Assembly: GCF_016863655.1 (NCBI RefSeq)
Contig: NZ_BOPH01000043.1
Span: forward strand, 62,001-126,000
Direction: 5' to 3'
DNA from: Virgisporangium ochraceum
GTDB lineage: Bacteria > Actinomycetota > Actinomycetes > Mycobacteriales > Micromonosporaceae
Length of the DNA stretch: 64,000 nt
The position numbers were made by a program, and so were the translations under genes. How positions within the stretch are numbered: the first letter of the stretch is position 1; each line of letters opens with the position of its first letter. Positions 23,923-31,836 of the stretch are shown here, in pieces. Under the pieces are notes generated by a model, which did no database searches, was not told the DNA's origin, and was given only the letters and a program-made list of their open reading frames with translations.

Positions 23923-24771
23923 TCAGGACCTCATGACCTCGTAGAGCGCCGTCCAGTTGCTCCGGCCGTGCCCGGCGGCGATGGCCCGCTCGTAGTGCGA
24001 CAGCACCGCCCGCGGCAGGCCGGGGTCGACGCCGGCCTTCTCGCTCGTGCGCAGGATGTGCTCCGCCGTGGCACCCATCATCAGCGCCGTGCTGAGGTCG
24101 CCCGGATGCACCCCGGCGTCCAACTGGGCGGCCAGCGCCGCGCCGTCGCCGACCATCGCGGGGATGTCGGTCAGCGTCTCCAGCGCGCCGGGCAGGAACT
24201 CGGCCGGCGCCACCCCCGCGGCGGCGACGAGCGCGGTGGCGTGCAGGATCCCCGACAGGGCCGTGAGGAACACGTCCAGGTGCGCCTGGTAGAACAGCTG
24301 CGCCAGCCCGGGATCGGCGCCCAGGTACCGGGTGTCGCCGATCAGCCGCAGCACCGGTTCGGCGCGTTCGAACACCGCGCGCTGTCCACTGTAGAACGCG
24401 TACGCGCCCGGCCCACCGACCGCGGGGGCGGGCACCATCACGCCGCCGGTGAGGAAGTCGGCGCCTCGCGCCGCCACCCACTCGGACGCCTCACGCGACG
24501 CGGTCGGGGTGTCGGAGCTCAGGTTCACGACCGTGCGGCCGGTCAGCCCGACGCCGGCGAGGATGTCGTACATGGCCGCGTAGTCGGTGAGGCTCAGGAT
24601 CGTCAGGTCGCTCGCGCCCACGGCGGCGTGCGGGGTCGGCGCGAGCGTCGCGCCCAGCCCGTCCGCACGTCCCGGCGTGCGGTTCCAGACGGTGACCGCG
24701 TGGCCGCCGCGCAGCAGCGCGACGGTCATCGCGCGACCCATCGGGCCGAGCCCGATCACTGTGACGTTCAC
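23923..24771 (-). CDS. Imine reductase-like NAD(P)-dependent oxidoreductase 1
   Basis: 282 residues from ATG 24771, coupled by ATGA overlap to the gene upstream. NAD(P)-binding motif 'VTVIGLGPMGRAMTVALLRG', phosphate/Arg end of strand 2 'VTVWNRTPGRADGLGA', then 'RTVVNLSSDTPTASREAS' and 'YSGQRAVFERAEPVLRLIGD', the order of the 6-phosphogluconate/beta-hydroxyacid dehydrogenase and imine reductase superfamily; 'WNRTPGR' indicates NADPH. In the long inter-domain helix the usual YDxA box reads 'FYQAHLDVFLTALSG', so the proton-donor position differs from the twin downstream copy. A heterodimer with the twin or divergent substrate range are possible. HxlR gene 25694 is the likely regulator. Confidence 0.9.
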   Translation of the reverse strand: MNVTVIGLGPMGRAMTVALLRGGHAVTVWNRTPGRADGLGATLAPTPHAAVGASDLTILSLTDYAAMYDILAGVGLTGRTVVNLSSDTPTASREASEWVAARGADFLTGGVMVPAPAVGGPGAYAFYSGQRAVFERAEPVLRLIGDTRYLGADPGLAQLFYQAHLDVFLTALSGILHATALVAAAGVAPAEFLPGALETLTDIPAMVGDGAALAAQLDAGVHPGDLSTALMMGATAEHILRTSEKAGVDPGLPRAVLSHYERAIAAGHGRSNWTALYEVMRS

Positions 24772-25604
24772 CTGTTGCCCCCCGAAAGCTCCTCGAAGAT
24801 GCGGGCGGTGCCCTGCGCACCGAACCCCGCGTCGATCTGTCGCCGGACCAGTTCGCGCACGGGCGTGAGCACGCGCGGGTCGACGCCCTGCTCCGCGCTC
24901 GCCGCGAGCAGCGCCGCGAGCGCGGTGTCGGTGAAGGCCAGGCTCTGCTGGCCCGGCCCGCCGTAGTCACGTGTGTCCACAGTGGACGCGAACCCGGCGA
25001 GACCGTTGGTCATCGCGGCCAGGAACGGCGCCTGCATCGCCGCGAACCCGGTCACCGACCCGCCGTCGGCGGCGACCATCGCCGCGCCGTGCAGGAAACC
25101 GGCGAACATCGTGTACATGCCGGTGAGCATCGCCATGTCGTACAGCGCGGCGGCGCCGGCGTCGGTGCCGAGGAACGTGGCCGTGCCCCACCGGTCGAGC
25201 AGCGGCCGGTGCGCCTCGAACGCGGCGGCGTCACCGCTGTAGAGCACCGCCGATCCCGGCCCGCCGATCATCTCCGGCACCGCCATGATGGCGCCGTCGA
25301 GGTAGGTGACGCCGTGGCCGGCCGCCCACGCGGCGAGGTCACGGGACTCGCGCGGCGTCGTGGTCGTGAGGTTGAGCAGCGTCCGGCCGTCGAGGCCGTC
25401 CACCACCGGGTCGAGTACATCGTGGACGGACGTGAGGTCGAACAGGCACGCGACGATCAGCCCCGTGCCGGCCACCGCCTCCTCGACGGTGGCGGCGACC
25501 GCGGCACCGGGAAACGCCTTCGGCGTGCGGTTCCACACGGTGGCCGCACCGCCGACGGTCGCGAGTGCGCGTCCCATCTCGCCCAGGCCCAGGAACGTGG
25601 TCAT
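24768..25604 (-). CDS. Imine reductase-like NAD(P)-dependent oxidoreductase 2
   Basis: 278 residues from ATG 25604, first gene of a two-gene unit. It is a paralogue of the gene it overlaps: 'TFLGLGEMGRALATVGGAAT', 'VWNRTPKAF', 'RTLLNLTTTTPRESRDLAAW', 'VLYSGDAAAFEAHRPLLDRW'. The central helix reads 'AAALYDMAMLTGMYTMFAGF', with the Asp expected as proton donor in many imine reductases. Such enzymes reduce cyclic imines or act on beta-hydroxyacid-like substrates; the natural substrates are generally unknown. It is divergent from the HxlR gene at 25694 over a palindromic region. Confidence 0.9.
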   Translation of the reverse strand: MTTFLGLGEMGRALATVGGAATVWNRTPKAFPGAAVAATVEEAVAGTGLIVACLFDLTSVHDVLDPVVDGLDGRTLLNLTTTTPRESRDLAAWAAGHGVTYLDGAIMAVPEMIGGPGSAVLYSGDAAAFEAHRPLLDRWGTATFLGTDAGAAALYDMAMLTGMYTMFAGFLHGAAMVAADGGSVTGFAAMQAPFLAAMTNGLAGFASTVDTRDYGGPGQQSLAFTDTALAALLAASAEQGVDPRVLTPVRELVRRQIDAGFGAQGTARIFEELSGGNR

Positions 25605-25639
25605 GCCTCTGATCGTTCGCCAGGTACATTCGTGGCGGC

Positions 25640-25666
25640 AAGTACCCACTAATTAGTGCGGTACTT
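25640..25666. promoter_or_regulatory. Palindromic operator candidate for the HxlR regulator
   Basis: A perfect 12-bp palindrome CACTAATTAGTG (25647-25658) is flanked by AAGTAC on the left and GTACTT on the right, one and two bases away. It is AT-rich compared with its surroundings and sits between the divergent imine reductase (25604) and HxlR (25694) starts. Position and symmetry suggest the regulator's site. Confidence 0.6.
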
Positions 25667-25693
25667 ACCGGGACGTAAGTGAGGGAGGGCGGG

Positions 25694-26059
25694 ATGACGG
25701 GCGCACGGCGCGGTCCCTACATCTGCGGCATCGACGCCGCGATGGACGTGGTGTCGGGCAAGTGGAAGTCGCTGATCCTGTGGGAGCTGCACCACCACGG
25801 CGCCCGCCGGTTCGGTGAGCTGCGCCGCGGGCTCCCCGGCGTCAGCGAGAAGATGCTCGTGCAGCACCTGCGCGAGATGGAGGAGGACGGGCTGGTGCAC
25901 CGCGAGATCTACCGCGAGGTGCCGCCCCGCGTCGAGTACTCCCTCACCGACGACGGCCGGTCCCTCAACGAGGCGCTGCGCCCCTTGGGCGCCTGGGGCA
26001 CCCGGCGCCGCGAGAGGCTCGTCGGGAAAGACAGCGCGCGGATCGCCGGGGCGGGCTGA
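25694..26059 (+). CDS. HxlR family winged helix regulator
   Basis: 121 residues from ATG 25694, which has a purine-rich GGAGG-like site upstream; GTG 25679 is an alternative. Family signature: 'GIDAAMDVVSGKWKSLILWE', 'ARRFGELRRGLPGVSEKMLV', 'LREMEEDGLVHREIYREVPP' and 'VEYSLTDDGRSLNEALRPLG'. A conserved-position Cys is at 'PYICGIDAAM', so redox or electrophile sensing is possible. It is divergent from the two imine reductase-like genes, the likely targets, and its stop codon overlaps the start of the YjbR gene by one base. Confidence 0.92.
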   Translation: MTGARRGPYICGIDAAMDVVSGKWKSLILWELHHHGARRFGELRRGLPGVSEKMLVQHLREMEEDGLVHREIYREVPPRVEYSLTDDGRSLNEALRPLGAWGTRRRERLVGKDSARIAGAG

Positions 26060-26427
26060 TGGTCGACGCCGACGACGTGCGCCGCCTCGCGTTGTCGCTG
26101 CCCCACGTGGTCGAGATCGACTCCGAGGGCTTCGACTTCCGCGTCGGCAATAAGGGGTTCGTCTGGTCCTACCCCGAGCGGCTGCCGGGGAAGCCGCGGG
26201 TGATCCGCACCGACATCGCGGTGCTGTACGTCGGCGACGAGGCCGAGAAGCAGGCGCTGCTGCTCGGCGAGCCCGGGATCTTCTTCACCGACACGGGGTA
26301 CGACGGCTTCCCGCTCGTCATGGTGCGACTGTCCGAAGTGGACGGTGAGCGCCTGCGCGAACTGGTCACCGACGCCTGGCGGATGCGGGCACCGGCCGAG
26401 CTGGCCGAGGGGTTCAGTGGCCCCTGA
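26059..26427 (+). CDS. MmcQ/YjbR family protein
   Basis: 122 residues. The start ATG at 26059 shares its A with the HxlR stop codon (TGATG), so it is translated from the same message. Pattern: 'VDADDVRRLALSLPHVVEID', 'GFVWSYPERLPGKPRV', 'LLLGEPGIFFTDTGYDGFPL' and 'VRLSEVDGERLRELVTDAWR'. This matches the MmcQ/YjbR (double-wing) domain, a small fold with suspected DNA binding but no established function. It ends with a 14-bp overlap of the convergent ThDP enzyme gene. Confidence 0.88.
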   Translation: MVDADDVRRLALSLPHVVEIDSEGFDFRVGNKGFVWSYPERLPGKPRVIRTDIAVLYVGDEAEKQALLLGEPGIFFTDTGYDGFPLVMVRLSEVDGERLRELVTDAWRMRAPAELAEGFSGP

Positions 26428-28024
26428 ACGCCTCCTCCAGCCACCACGAACCGCGCTCCGCGGTCACCTTCGCGTCGACCACCATCGGCGTCGACCGGGT
26501 ACCCGCCAGCCAGTCGCGGACGCCGCCGAGGTCGGAGGCGGCGCGCACCGTCACGGCGTCGCAGCCGTACCCGCGGCCGATCGCGGCGAGGTCCGTGTCC
26601 GGGAACGTCACGGTCTCCAGCGGATGGCCCTGGAAGTGGTGCACCTCGGCGCCGTACGCGGCGTCGTTGTAGACCACGACGAGCAGCGGCAGCCCGAGCC
26701 GCACCGCGGTGACCAGTTCCGCGGCCGACATGAGGAAGCCACCGTCACCCAGCGCCGCGACCGTGAGCCGGTCGGGACGGGCGACCGCGGCGCCGAGCGC
26801 GCTGGCCAGCCCCAGCCCGACCGACTGGAACCCCTGCGTGAAGCAGAACCCGGTGACGTCGGGCACCGACAGGAACATCGCCGGGTACCCCATGAAGTTG
26901 CCGGAGTCGACCGCGAGCGTCCGGGACTCCGGTAGCAGGTCGTCGAGCGCGATGCTCACCGTGCGCGGATCGATCCGGTCGGCCGTCGAGTCGTCCACAT
27001 AGGACACATCCCGCCAGCGGCCCTCGGTGGCGATGCGGGAGCGCACGTCGGCAGACCGGTAACCGTTGCCACGCCAGGGATCCAACGCCAGGTCGGCGGC
27101 GGCGGCCACCGACTCCACGTCGCCGCACAGCGCCAGGTCCACGGGACGGTTGACGCCCAGCGCGGTCGGGTCGCGGTCGACCTGCCCGACCGTCGCGTGT
27201 GGACCGATGATCCGCTGGTGCCGCGTGGTCCACATGTTCAACGTGCTGCCCCACGCCACCACCAGATCGGCGTCGCCGATCAGCTCGACGGTGAGCGGGG
27301 TCGCGAACCCGCCCGAGACGTCGAGGTTCCACGGATCACCGGCGAACAGCCCTTTCGCCGCGGCCGAGACCGCGAGCAGCGCGCCGCACCGGTCGGCCAG
27401 CCGTACCAACGGTTCCCGGGCGCCGCGCGCACCGCGTCCCGCGATGAACACCGGACGCTCGGCGGCCCGCACCGCCGCGACCAGACCATCCACGGCGGGC
27501 GCCGGATCCGGTAGCGGCTCCGGCAGGTCCGGCACCGAGAGGCGGCCGTCGGCGGCCTGCACGTCGAGCGGCAGCCCCAGCACGACGCAGGTGCCCCGCA
27601 GGGCCGCGCGGTACGCGGCCGTGACGTCCTCGGCCGCGCGCCCGGCCCGCACCCGCTCGAAGCGCGCGCCCACGGAGGCGGCGAGCGCACGCAGGTCGAT
27701 GAAGAAGTTCGACCGCTGTGCGGTGGCCTCCGGCGCGAGGACCAGCAGCGGCGTGTGGCTCTTCGCCGCCTCCGCGATCCCGGTGACCGCGTTCGTGACC
27801 CCGGGACCCTGGTGCACCGACAGGACGCCGACCCGGCCCGAGGTGCGGGCGTACGCGTCGGCCATCGTGGCGGCGCCGGCCTCGTGGGCGGCCGCGACGA
27901 ACGTGGCGCCGCCGGCGACGAGCGCGTTCGTCACGTGGAAGTTGCCGCTGCCGACGACGCCGAACGCGTGCTCCACCCCGTGCGCGGCCAGCACGCGCCC
28001 GACGACCTCCGAAACGGTGGTCAC
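26414..28024 (-). CDS. Thiamine diphosphate-dependent decarboxylase/synthase-like enzyme
   Basis: 536 residues from GTG 28024, overlapping the stop of the cyclase-family gene by GTGA (28021-28024). Three-domain ThDP fold: N-terminal 'HAFGVVGSGNFHVTNALVAG' with the cofactor-activating Glu in 'AHEAGAATMADAYARTSG', a central domain ('PVFIAGRGARGAREPLVRLA'), and a C-terminal ThDP-binding motif 'ALGDGGFLMSAAELVTAVRL' ending 'VVYNDAAYG' (GDG...N). It resembles acetolactate synthase, benzoylformate decarboxylase and 5-guanidino-2-oxopentanoate decarboxylase. There is no small regulatory subunit, so not a biosynthetic acetolactate synthase. Linkage to a cyclase-family hydrolase suggests consecutive steps on an alpha-keto acid. 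FAD binding is not obvious. Confidence 0.92.
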   Translation of the reverse strand: MTTVSEVVGRVLAAHGVEHAFGVVGSGNFHVTNALVAGGATFVAAAHEAGAATMADAYARTSGRVGVLSVHQGPGVTNAVTGIAEAAKSHTPLLVLAPEATAQRSNFFIDLRALAASVGARFERVRAGRAAEDVTAAYRAALRGTCVVLGLPLDVQAADGRLSVPDLPEPLPDPAPAVDGLVAAVRAAERPVFIAGRGARGAREPLVRLADRCGALLAVSAAAKGLFAGDPWNLDVSGGFATPLTVELIGDADLVVAWGSTLNMWTTRHQRIIGPHATVGQVDRDPTALGVNRPVDLALCGDVESVAAAADLALDPWRGNGYRSADVRSRIATEGRWRDVSYVDDSTADRIDPRTVSIALDDLLPESRTLAVDSGNFMGYPAMFLSVPDVTGFCFTQGFQSVGLGLASALGAAVARPDRLTVAALGDGGFLMSAAELVTAVRLGLPLLVVVYNDAAYGAEVHHFQGHPLETVTFPDTDLAAIGRGYGCDAVTVRAASDLGGVRDWLAGTRSTPMVVDAKVTAERGSWWLEEAFRGH

Positions 28025-28782
28025 CGCTCGACGAGCGCGAGCACCCGGCACGGGCTGCCCGACCCGCCGACGATCGGCAGTGGCCCGGCGACGACCACAG
28101 CGCCGGTCGCGGGCAGCCGGGAGAGGTTGCGCAGCTGGGTGAGCCCGTACCTGTCGTTGCCGAGCAGGAACGAGTGGCACGGGAACGGCGGGTCGAACGA
28201 GTGCGCCGCACCGGCGTCGGTGCCGACGGTCTCCACGCCCAGGCCCAGGATCGGCGACTCCTCGGCGAGCCACTTCGCGCACTCGACCGAGATGCCCGGG
28301 GTGGCGCCGGCGTTGGTGAACGCCTCCGCGTCGTCGCCCCGGGCGTCCCACCCGGTGCGGTAGAGCAGCCAGCCGCCGGCCGGCAGCGGCCCGTTCTCGG
28401 CCTCCCACTCCCGAATGTGGGAGATTTCGAGGAGGAAGTCGGGATTTTCCGCGGCGTCGGCGGTGCGGTCGATCACCACCGCGCTGGCGATCAGCTTGGA
28501 CGCGGGAACCTGCGCGACGTCGTCGGCGTCGCGCCCGGTGACCCAGTGGATCGGGGCGTCGAAGTGCGTGCCCGTGTGCTCGCCGGTGGTGACGTTGTTC
28601 CAGTACCAGGCCGGGCCGCGGTCGTCGTAGCGGCTGATCTCGGTGAGCGCGAACGGCCACGTCTGACCGAACTGCTCCGGGAGCGCGAGGATCGGCGTCT
28701 CCGCCGACAGCGGTGCGGTGAGGTCCACTACCTCGATGGTGCCGTCGCCGAGCGCGGCCACCAGATCCTGGAGTACGGGCAT
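28021..28782 (-). CDS. Cyclase-family hydrolase (kynurenine formamidase/isatin hydrolase-like)
   Basis: 253 residues from ATG 28782. The metal-binding motif of the PF04199 family is perfect: 'EHTGTHFDAPIHWVTG' (HxGTHxDxPxH). Further typical parts are 'EVVDLTAPLSAETPILALPE' at the N-terminus, 'GGWLLYRTGWDARG', and 'GLGVETVGTDAGAAHSFDPP' near the third ligand region. Members hydrolyse N-formylkynurenine, isatin or related amide/lactam bonds with Mn or Zn. Translational coupling to a ThDP decarboxylase favours a product that is an alpha-keto acid, which isatin hydrolysis gives (isatinate). That is inference; kynurenine formamidase would be the alternative, although no kynurenine genes are near. 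Confidence 0.88.
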   Translation of the reverse strand: MPVLQDLVAALGDGTIEVVDLTAPLSAETPILALPEQFGQTWPFALTEISRYDDRGPAWYWNNVTTGEHTGTHFDAPIHWVTGRDADDVAQVPASKLIASAVVIDRTADAAENPDFLLEISHIREWEAENGPLPAGGWLLYRTGWDARGDDAEAFTNAGATPGISVECAKWLAEESPILGLGVETVGTDAGAAHSFDPPFPCHSFLLGNDRYGLTQLRNLSRLPATGAVVVAGPLPIVGGSGSPCRVLALVER

Positions 28783-28819
28783 GGTGGGACGCTAGCACCG
28801 GTCTGGCACCCTCGAACGG

Positions 28820-29443
28820 GTGAAGATCACCCGGGGCCGCGTCGTGTGGACGGCCGTCGTCACATGCGTGCTCGCCGTGGCGGTGACCGCCGTCGTCGTC
28901 GCCGTGCAGCTGCTGCGCCCACCCGGTCCGCGCCCGGCCTTCCAGCTACCGGTCGCCTGCGGCGAGACCTGGCAGCTGGGCACGTACCCGGGCCACGACG
29001 ACTTCGACGTCGACCTGTTCCCCACCGAAGGGCAGGCGTGGGGACGCCCGGTGCTCGCCTCGTACGCCGGCGAGGTGACCGCGGCGGGCGTCAACGGGTC
29101 CCTGGGCGGCCGGACGCCCGACGACCCGCAGGGTCCACGCGGCCGCGGCGGCGGGTACTGGGTGAAGATCGACCACGGCGGCCGCTGGGAGACGCAGTAC
29201 CTGCACCTGCTCGAGCCGCCGATGGTCGAGGAGGGCGACCGCGTGGAGACGGGGCAGCAGCTCGGCAGGGTCGGCAGCACCGGCGACTCCGGCGCCCCGC
29301 ACCTGCACTTCGAGCAGCGCCGCGGGATGCGGAAGGTCGAGACCTGGTTCGACGGCCAGCCGTCGGGCATCACGACCGACGACCGCGAGTACACGGTGAC
29401 CCGCACGAGCGGCAACTGCGGGTACTCAGGGCCGGTTGAGTAG
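28820..29443 (+). CDS. Membrane-anchored or secreted M23 family peptidase
   Basis: 207 residues from GTG 28820. N-terminal positive residues then a hydrophobic segment 'VVWTAVVTCVLAVAVTAVVV' serve as signal anchor. The rest is a LytM/M23 domain: first metal ligands in 'YPGHDDFDVDLFP', core 'GGYWVKIDHGGRWETQYLHL', 'GDRVETGQQLGRVGSTGDSG' and the final 'APHLHFEQRRG' with the HxH pair. It should cut peptidoglycan cross-links outside the membrane, or act as a non-catalytic LytM activator; the first metal site 'HDDFDVD' is slightly unlike the usual HxGxD. Ends 44 bp before the next gene. Confidence 0.9.
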   Translation: MKITRGRVVWTAVVTCVLAVAVTAVVVAVQLLRPPGPRPAFQLPVACGETWQLGTYPGHDDFDVDLFPTEGQAWGRPVLASYAGEVTAAGVNGSLGGRTPDDPQGPRGRGGGYWVKIDHGGRWETQYLHLLEPPMVEEGDRVETGQQLGRVGSTGDSGAPHLHFEQRRGMRKVETWFDGQPSGITTDDREYTVTRTSGNCGYSGPVE

Positions 29444-29487
29444 CCCGGCGGATCCGCCGCACCGGCCGGTGGCCGAGGCTGGACGGC

Positions 29488-30225
29488 ATGAACGTGGCCC
29501 GGTGGTGGTTGGTCGTCGTCATGGCGGCCGGTACGACGTTGCTGTTCGCGTGGCTCGGACGGCTCGCGGGCGTGCCGCCCGAGGTGCTGTGGACGGTCGG
29601 CGCGGCCGTCGCCGCGTTGACGTGGGCGGCCGTGCTGGTGACGGTCCCGTGGAACCTGTACTTCGGCGCGCGGCGCGTGGCCGCCGAACAGGCCCTTTCG
29701 CGGGAGCGGGACATCGCCGTGCGGCCCGAGCGGATCGCCGAGGCCCGCCGGATCGCCCGGTGGATGCTGCGGTTCGCGGTCGCCGGACACGTCGGCACCG
29801 CGGTGGTGGCCGCCGTCGTGGCGTATGTGTCGGGCGAGCAGCTCGGGTACTACCTCGCCGGGTTCTTCCTGCTGTCGACGCTGCTGCGCCCGGCGTCGGC
29901 GTACTTCTCGCACCTACGGCACCGGATCACGGCCCTGGAACGGGAGACCGCGTTCCCGCGCGACGATGTGGTGACGCTCAAGCGGCAGGTCGAGGACCTG
30001 GAAGCCGCCCTGTCCGCGCTGCGCGAGCAGACCGACGCCCGGCTGCGCGGGGTCGACGACGACCTGCGCCGCGCGACCGCCGACCTCGCACACGTGCGCA
30101 CGCAGGTCGGCACCGACCTCGACCGCCTCATCCGCCGCGTCGACACCACCCTCGACGGGGTCAGCGACCACCGGGAACTACTGACGGGCCTCCGGGCTCT
30201 GGTGCGAATGATTCGCTCGGAGTAG
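29488..30225 (+). CDS. Membrane protein with C-terminal coiled coil
   Basis: 245 residues. Four hydrophobic helices: 'RWWLVVVMAAGTTLLFAWLG', 'VLWTVGAAVAALTWAAVLVT', 'LRFAVAGHVGTAVVAAVVAY' and 'LGYYLAGFFLLSTLLRPASA'. Between helices 2 and 3 is a charged helix ('ALSRERDIAVRPERIAEARR'), and after helix 4 the protein is a long predicted coiled coil ('TLKRQVEDLEAALSALREQT', 'DARLRGVDDDLRRATADLAH'). I do not recognise the family. The last 65 bp overlap the 3' end of the convergent transporter gene; both frames show normal protein there, so the overlap seems real. Confidence 0.8.
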   Translation: MNVARWWLVVVMAAGTTLLFAWLGRLAGVPPEVLWTVGAAVAALTWAAVLVTVPWNLYFGARRVAAEQALSRERDIAVRPERIAEARRIARWMLRFAVAGHVGTAVVAAVVAYVSGEQLGYYLAGFFLLSTLLRPASAYFSHLRHRITALERETAFPRDDVVTLKRQVEDLEAALSALREQTDARLRGVDDDLRRATADLAHVRTQVGTDLDRLIRRVDTTLDGVSDHRELLTGLRALVRMIRSE

Positions 30226-31813
30226 AGCCGGCGCTGCGGCGCCGCACCAGGAGCACCGTCAACGCACCCGAGGCCAGCACCGCGATCGGCAGCACCAGCG
30301 TCACCCGCATGGCGTCGACGAACCCGGTGTGGAAGATCCGCGTCGCCAGTTCGGCCACCTGCGGCGGCGTGCCGGGCGGGAACGTGATGCCGCCGGCCGA
30401 GTTGCCGATGTCGAGGTCGCCGGCCGACTGGCCGAACCGGCCGAGCAGCTCCTGCCGCTGCTCGGCCGGAAGGCCGGCCGTCTGCGACCGGGCCGCGGCG
30501 GCGAGCTTGTCGGTGAGCTGAGCCTGCAGCAGCGCGCCCACGGCCGCCGAGCCGACCACGCCGCCCAGCTGCCGGGTGGTGTTGATGATCCCGGACGCCG
30601 CGCCGGCCATCCGCGGCTCGACGTTGCGCATCGCCACGGTCTGCAGCGGCGCGAACGTGAGCCCGAGGCCCACACCCGCCACGACCAGACCGGGCAGCAG
30701 GTGCCACCGGGTCGAGTCGACGTGCGACGACGCGATCAGGATGCCCATGCCCAGCGAGAACAGGCTCAGCCCGGCGAACAGGATGAGCTTGCCCCCGGTC
30801 CGGTCGGCGAGCCGCCCGGCGAACGGCGCGATGAACATCGAGATCAGCGACATCGGCGCGAACGCGAGCCCGGCCTGCAGCGCGGTGAGGCCGAGCACCG
30901 ACTGCAGGAAGATCGTGAGCGGCAGGAAGAGCCCGAGCATGCCGAAGGCGATCGCGGCGGCCACGTAGTTCATCACGCTGAAGTTGCGGTCGCGGAAGAT
31001 CTGGTACGGGACCAGCGGCTCGCCGTCCCGGGTCGCCCACTGGTGCAGGAAGAAGACCACCAGCAGTACCACGCCGGCCACGATGATCTCGACGATCGTC
31101 ACCGGCCCCCACACCTCGCCCCAGTCGTGCGACTGGCCCTCGATCAGCCCGAACGTGATGAGGAACAGGGCCGTGGTGACGAGCACCGTGCCGACCCAGT
31201 CGAGGCGGTGCCGCCGGTTGAGCTTGAGGTCGGGCATCACGATCACGGCGCCGACCAGCGCGAGGATGCCCACCGGCAGGTTCACGAAGAAGATCCACCG
31301 CCAGCCGAAGTCGTCGACCAGCCACCCGCCGAGCACCGGACCGGCCAGCGTCGCGATACCGGCGACCCCGCCCCAGATCCCGAACGCGGCACCCCGCTTG
31401 TCGGGCGGGAAGATCACCGTGAGCGCCGTCAGGGTCTGCGGGGTCAGCAGCGCGCCGCCCACCCCCTGGAGCACCCGGAACGCGATCAGCTGGTCGGGGT
31501 TCTGCGCGAACCCGCAGGCCGCCGACGCCGCCGTGAACACGACCAGCCCCACGATGAACAGCCGCCTGGGGCCGTAGAGGTCACCGAGCCGACCGGCGGT
31601 GATCAGCAGCACCGCGTACACGAGGATGTACGCGTTGAGGATCCACAGCACGTCGGCCAGCGACGCGTTCAGGTCGTCGCTCATCGCCGGGATCGCGACG
31701 TTCACGATCGTGGTGTCGAGCAGGATCATGAAGAAGCCGAGGCACAGGACCACGAGCACCAGCCAGGGGCTGTGCTTGAGCTCGGTGTTGGTGTGGGACC
31801 CCTGATCGCTCAC
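30161..31813 (-). CDS. MFS transporter, DHA2 family (EmrB/QacA type)
   Basis: 550 residues with about 14 membrane helices. Motif A-like loop 'AGRLGDLYGPRRLFIVGLVV' and the DHA2 hallmark 'MILLDTTIVNVAIPAMSDDL' near the N-terminus; motif C region 'GVAGIATLAGPVLGGWLVDD'. It exports toxic compounds or antibiotics by proton antiport. The N-terminal 16 residues before helix 1 are hydrophilic ('SDQGSHTNTELKHS'), and an acidic tail ends the protein. No adjacent TetR or MarR regulator is seen. The end overlaps the membrane coiled-coil gene by 65 bp. Confidence 0.95.
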   Translation of the reverse strand: MSDQGSHTNTELKHSPWLVLVVLCLGFFMILLDTTIVNVAIPAMSDDLNASLADVLWILNAYILVYAVLLITAGRLGDLYGPRRLFIVGLVVFTAASAACGFAQNPDQLIAFRVLQGVGGALLTPQTLTALTVIFPPDKRGAAFGIWGGVAGIATLAGPVLGGWLVDDFGWRWIFFVNLPVGILALVGAVIVMPDLKLNRRHRLDWVGTVLVTTALFLITFGLIEGQSHDWGEVWGPVTIVEIIVAGVVLLVVFFLHQWATRDGEPLVPYQIFRDRNFSVMNYVAAAIAFGMLGLFLPLTIFLQSVLGLTALQAGLAFAPMSLISMFIAPFAGRLADRTGGKLILFAGLSLFSLGMGILIASSHVDSTRWHLLPGLVVAGVGLGLTFAPLQTVAMRNVEPRMAGAASGIINTTRQLGGVVGSAAVGALLQAQLTDKLAAAARSQTAGLPAEQRQELLGRFGQSAGDLDIGNSAGGITFPPGTPPQVAELATRIFHTGFVDAMRVTLVLPIAVLASGALTVLLVRRRSAGSTPSESFAPEPGGPSVVPGGR

Positions 31814-31836
31814 ACCGGATCACGGTACGCCGGGGA

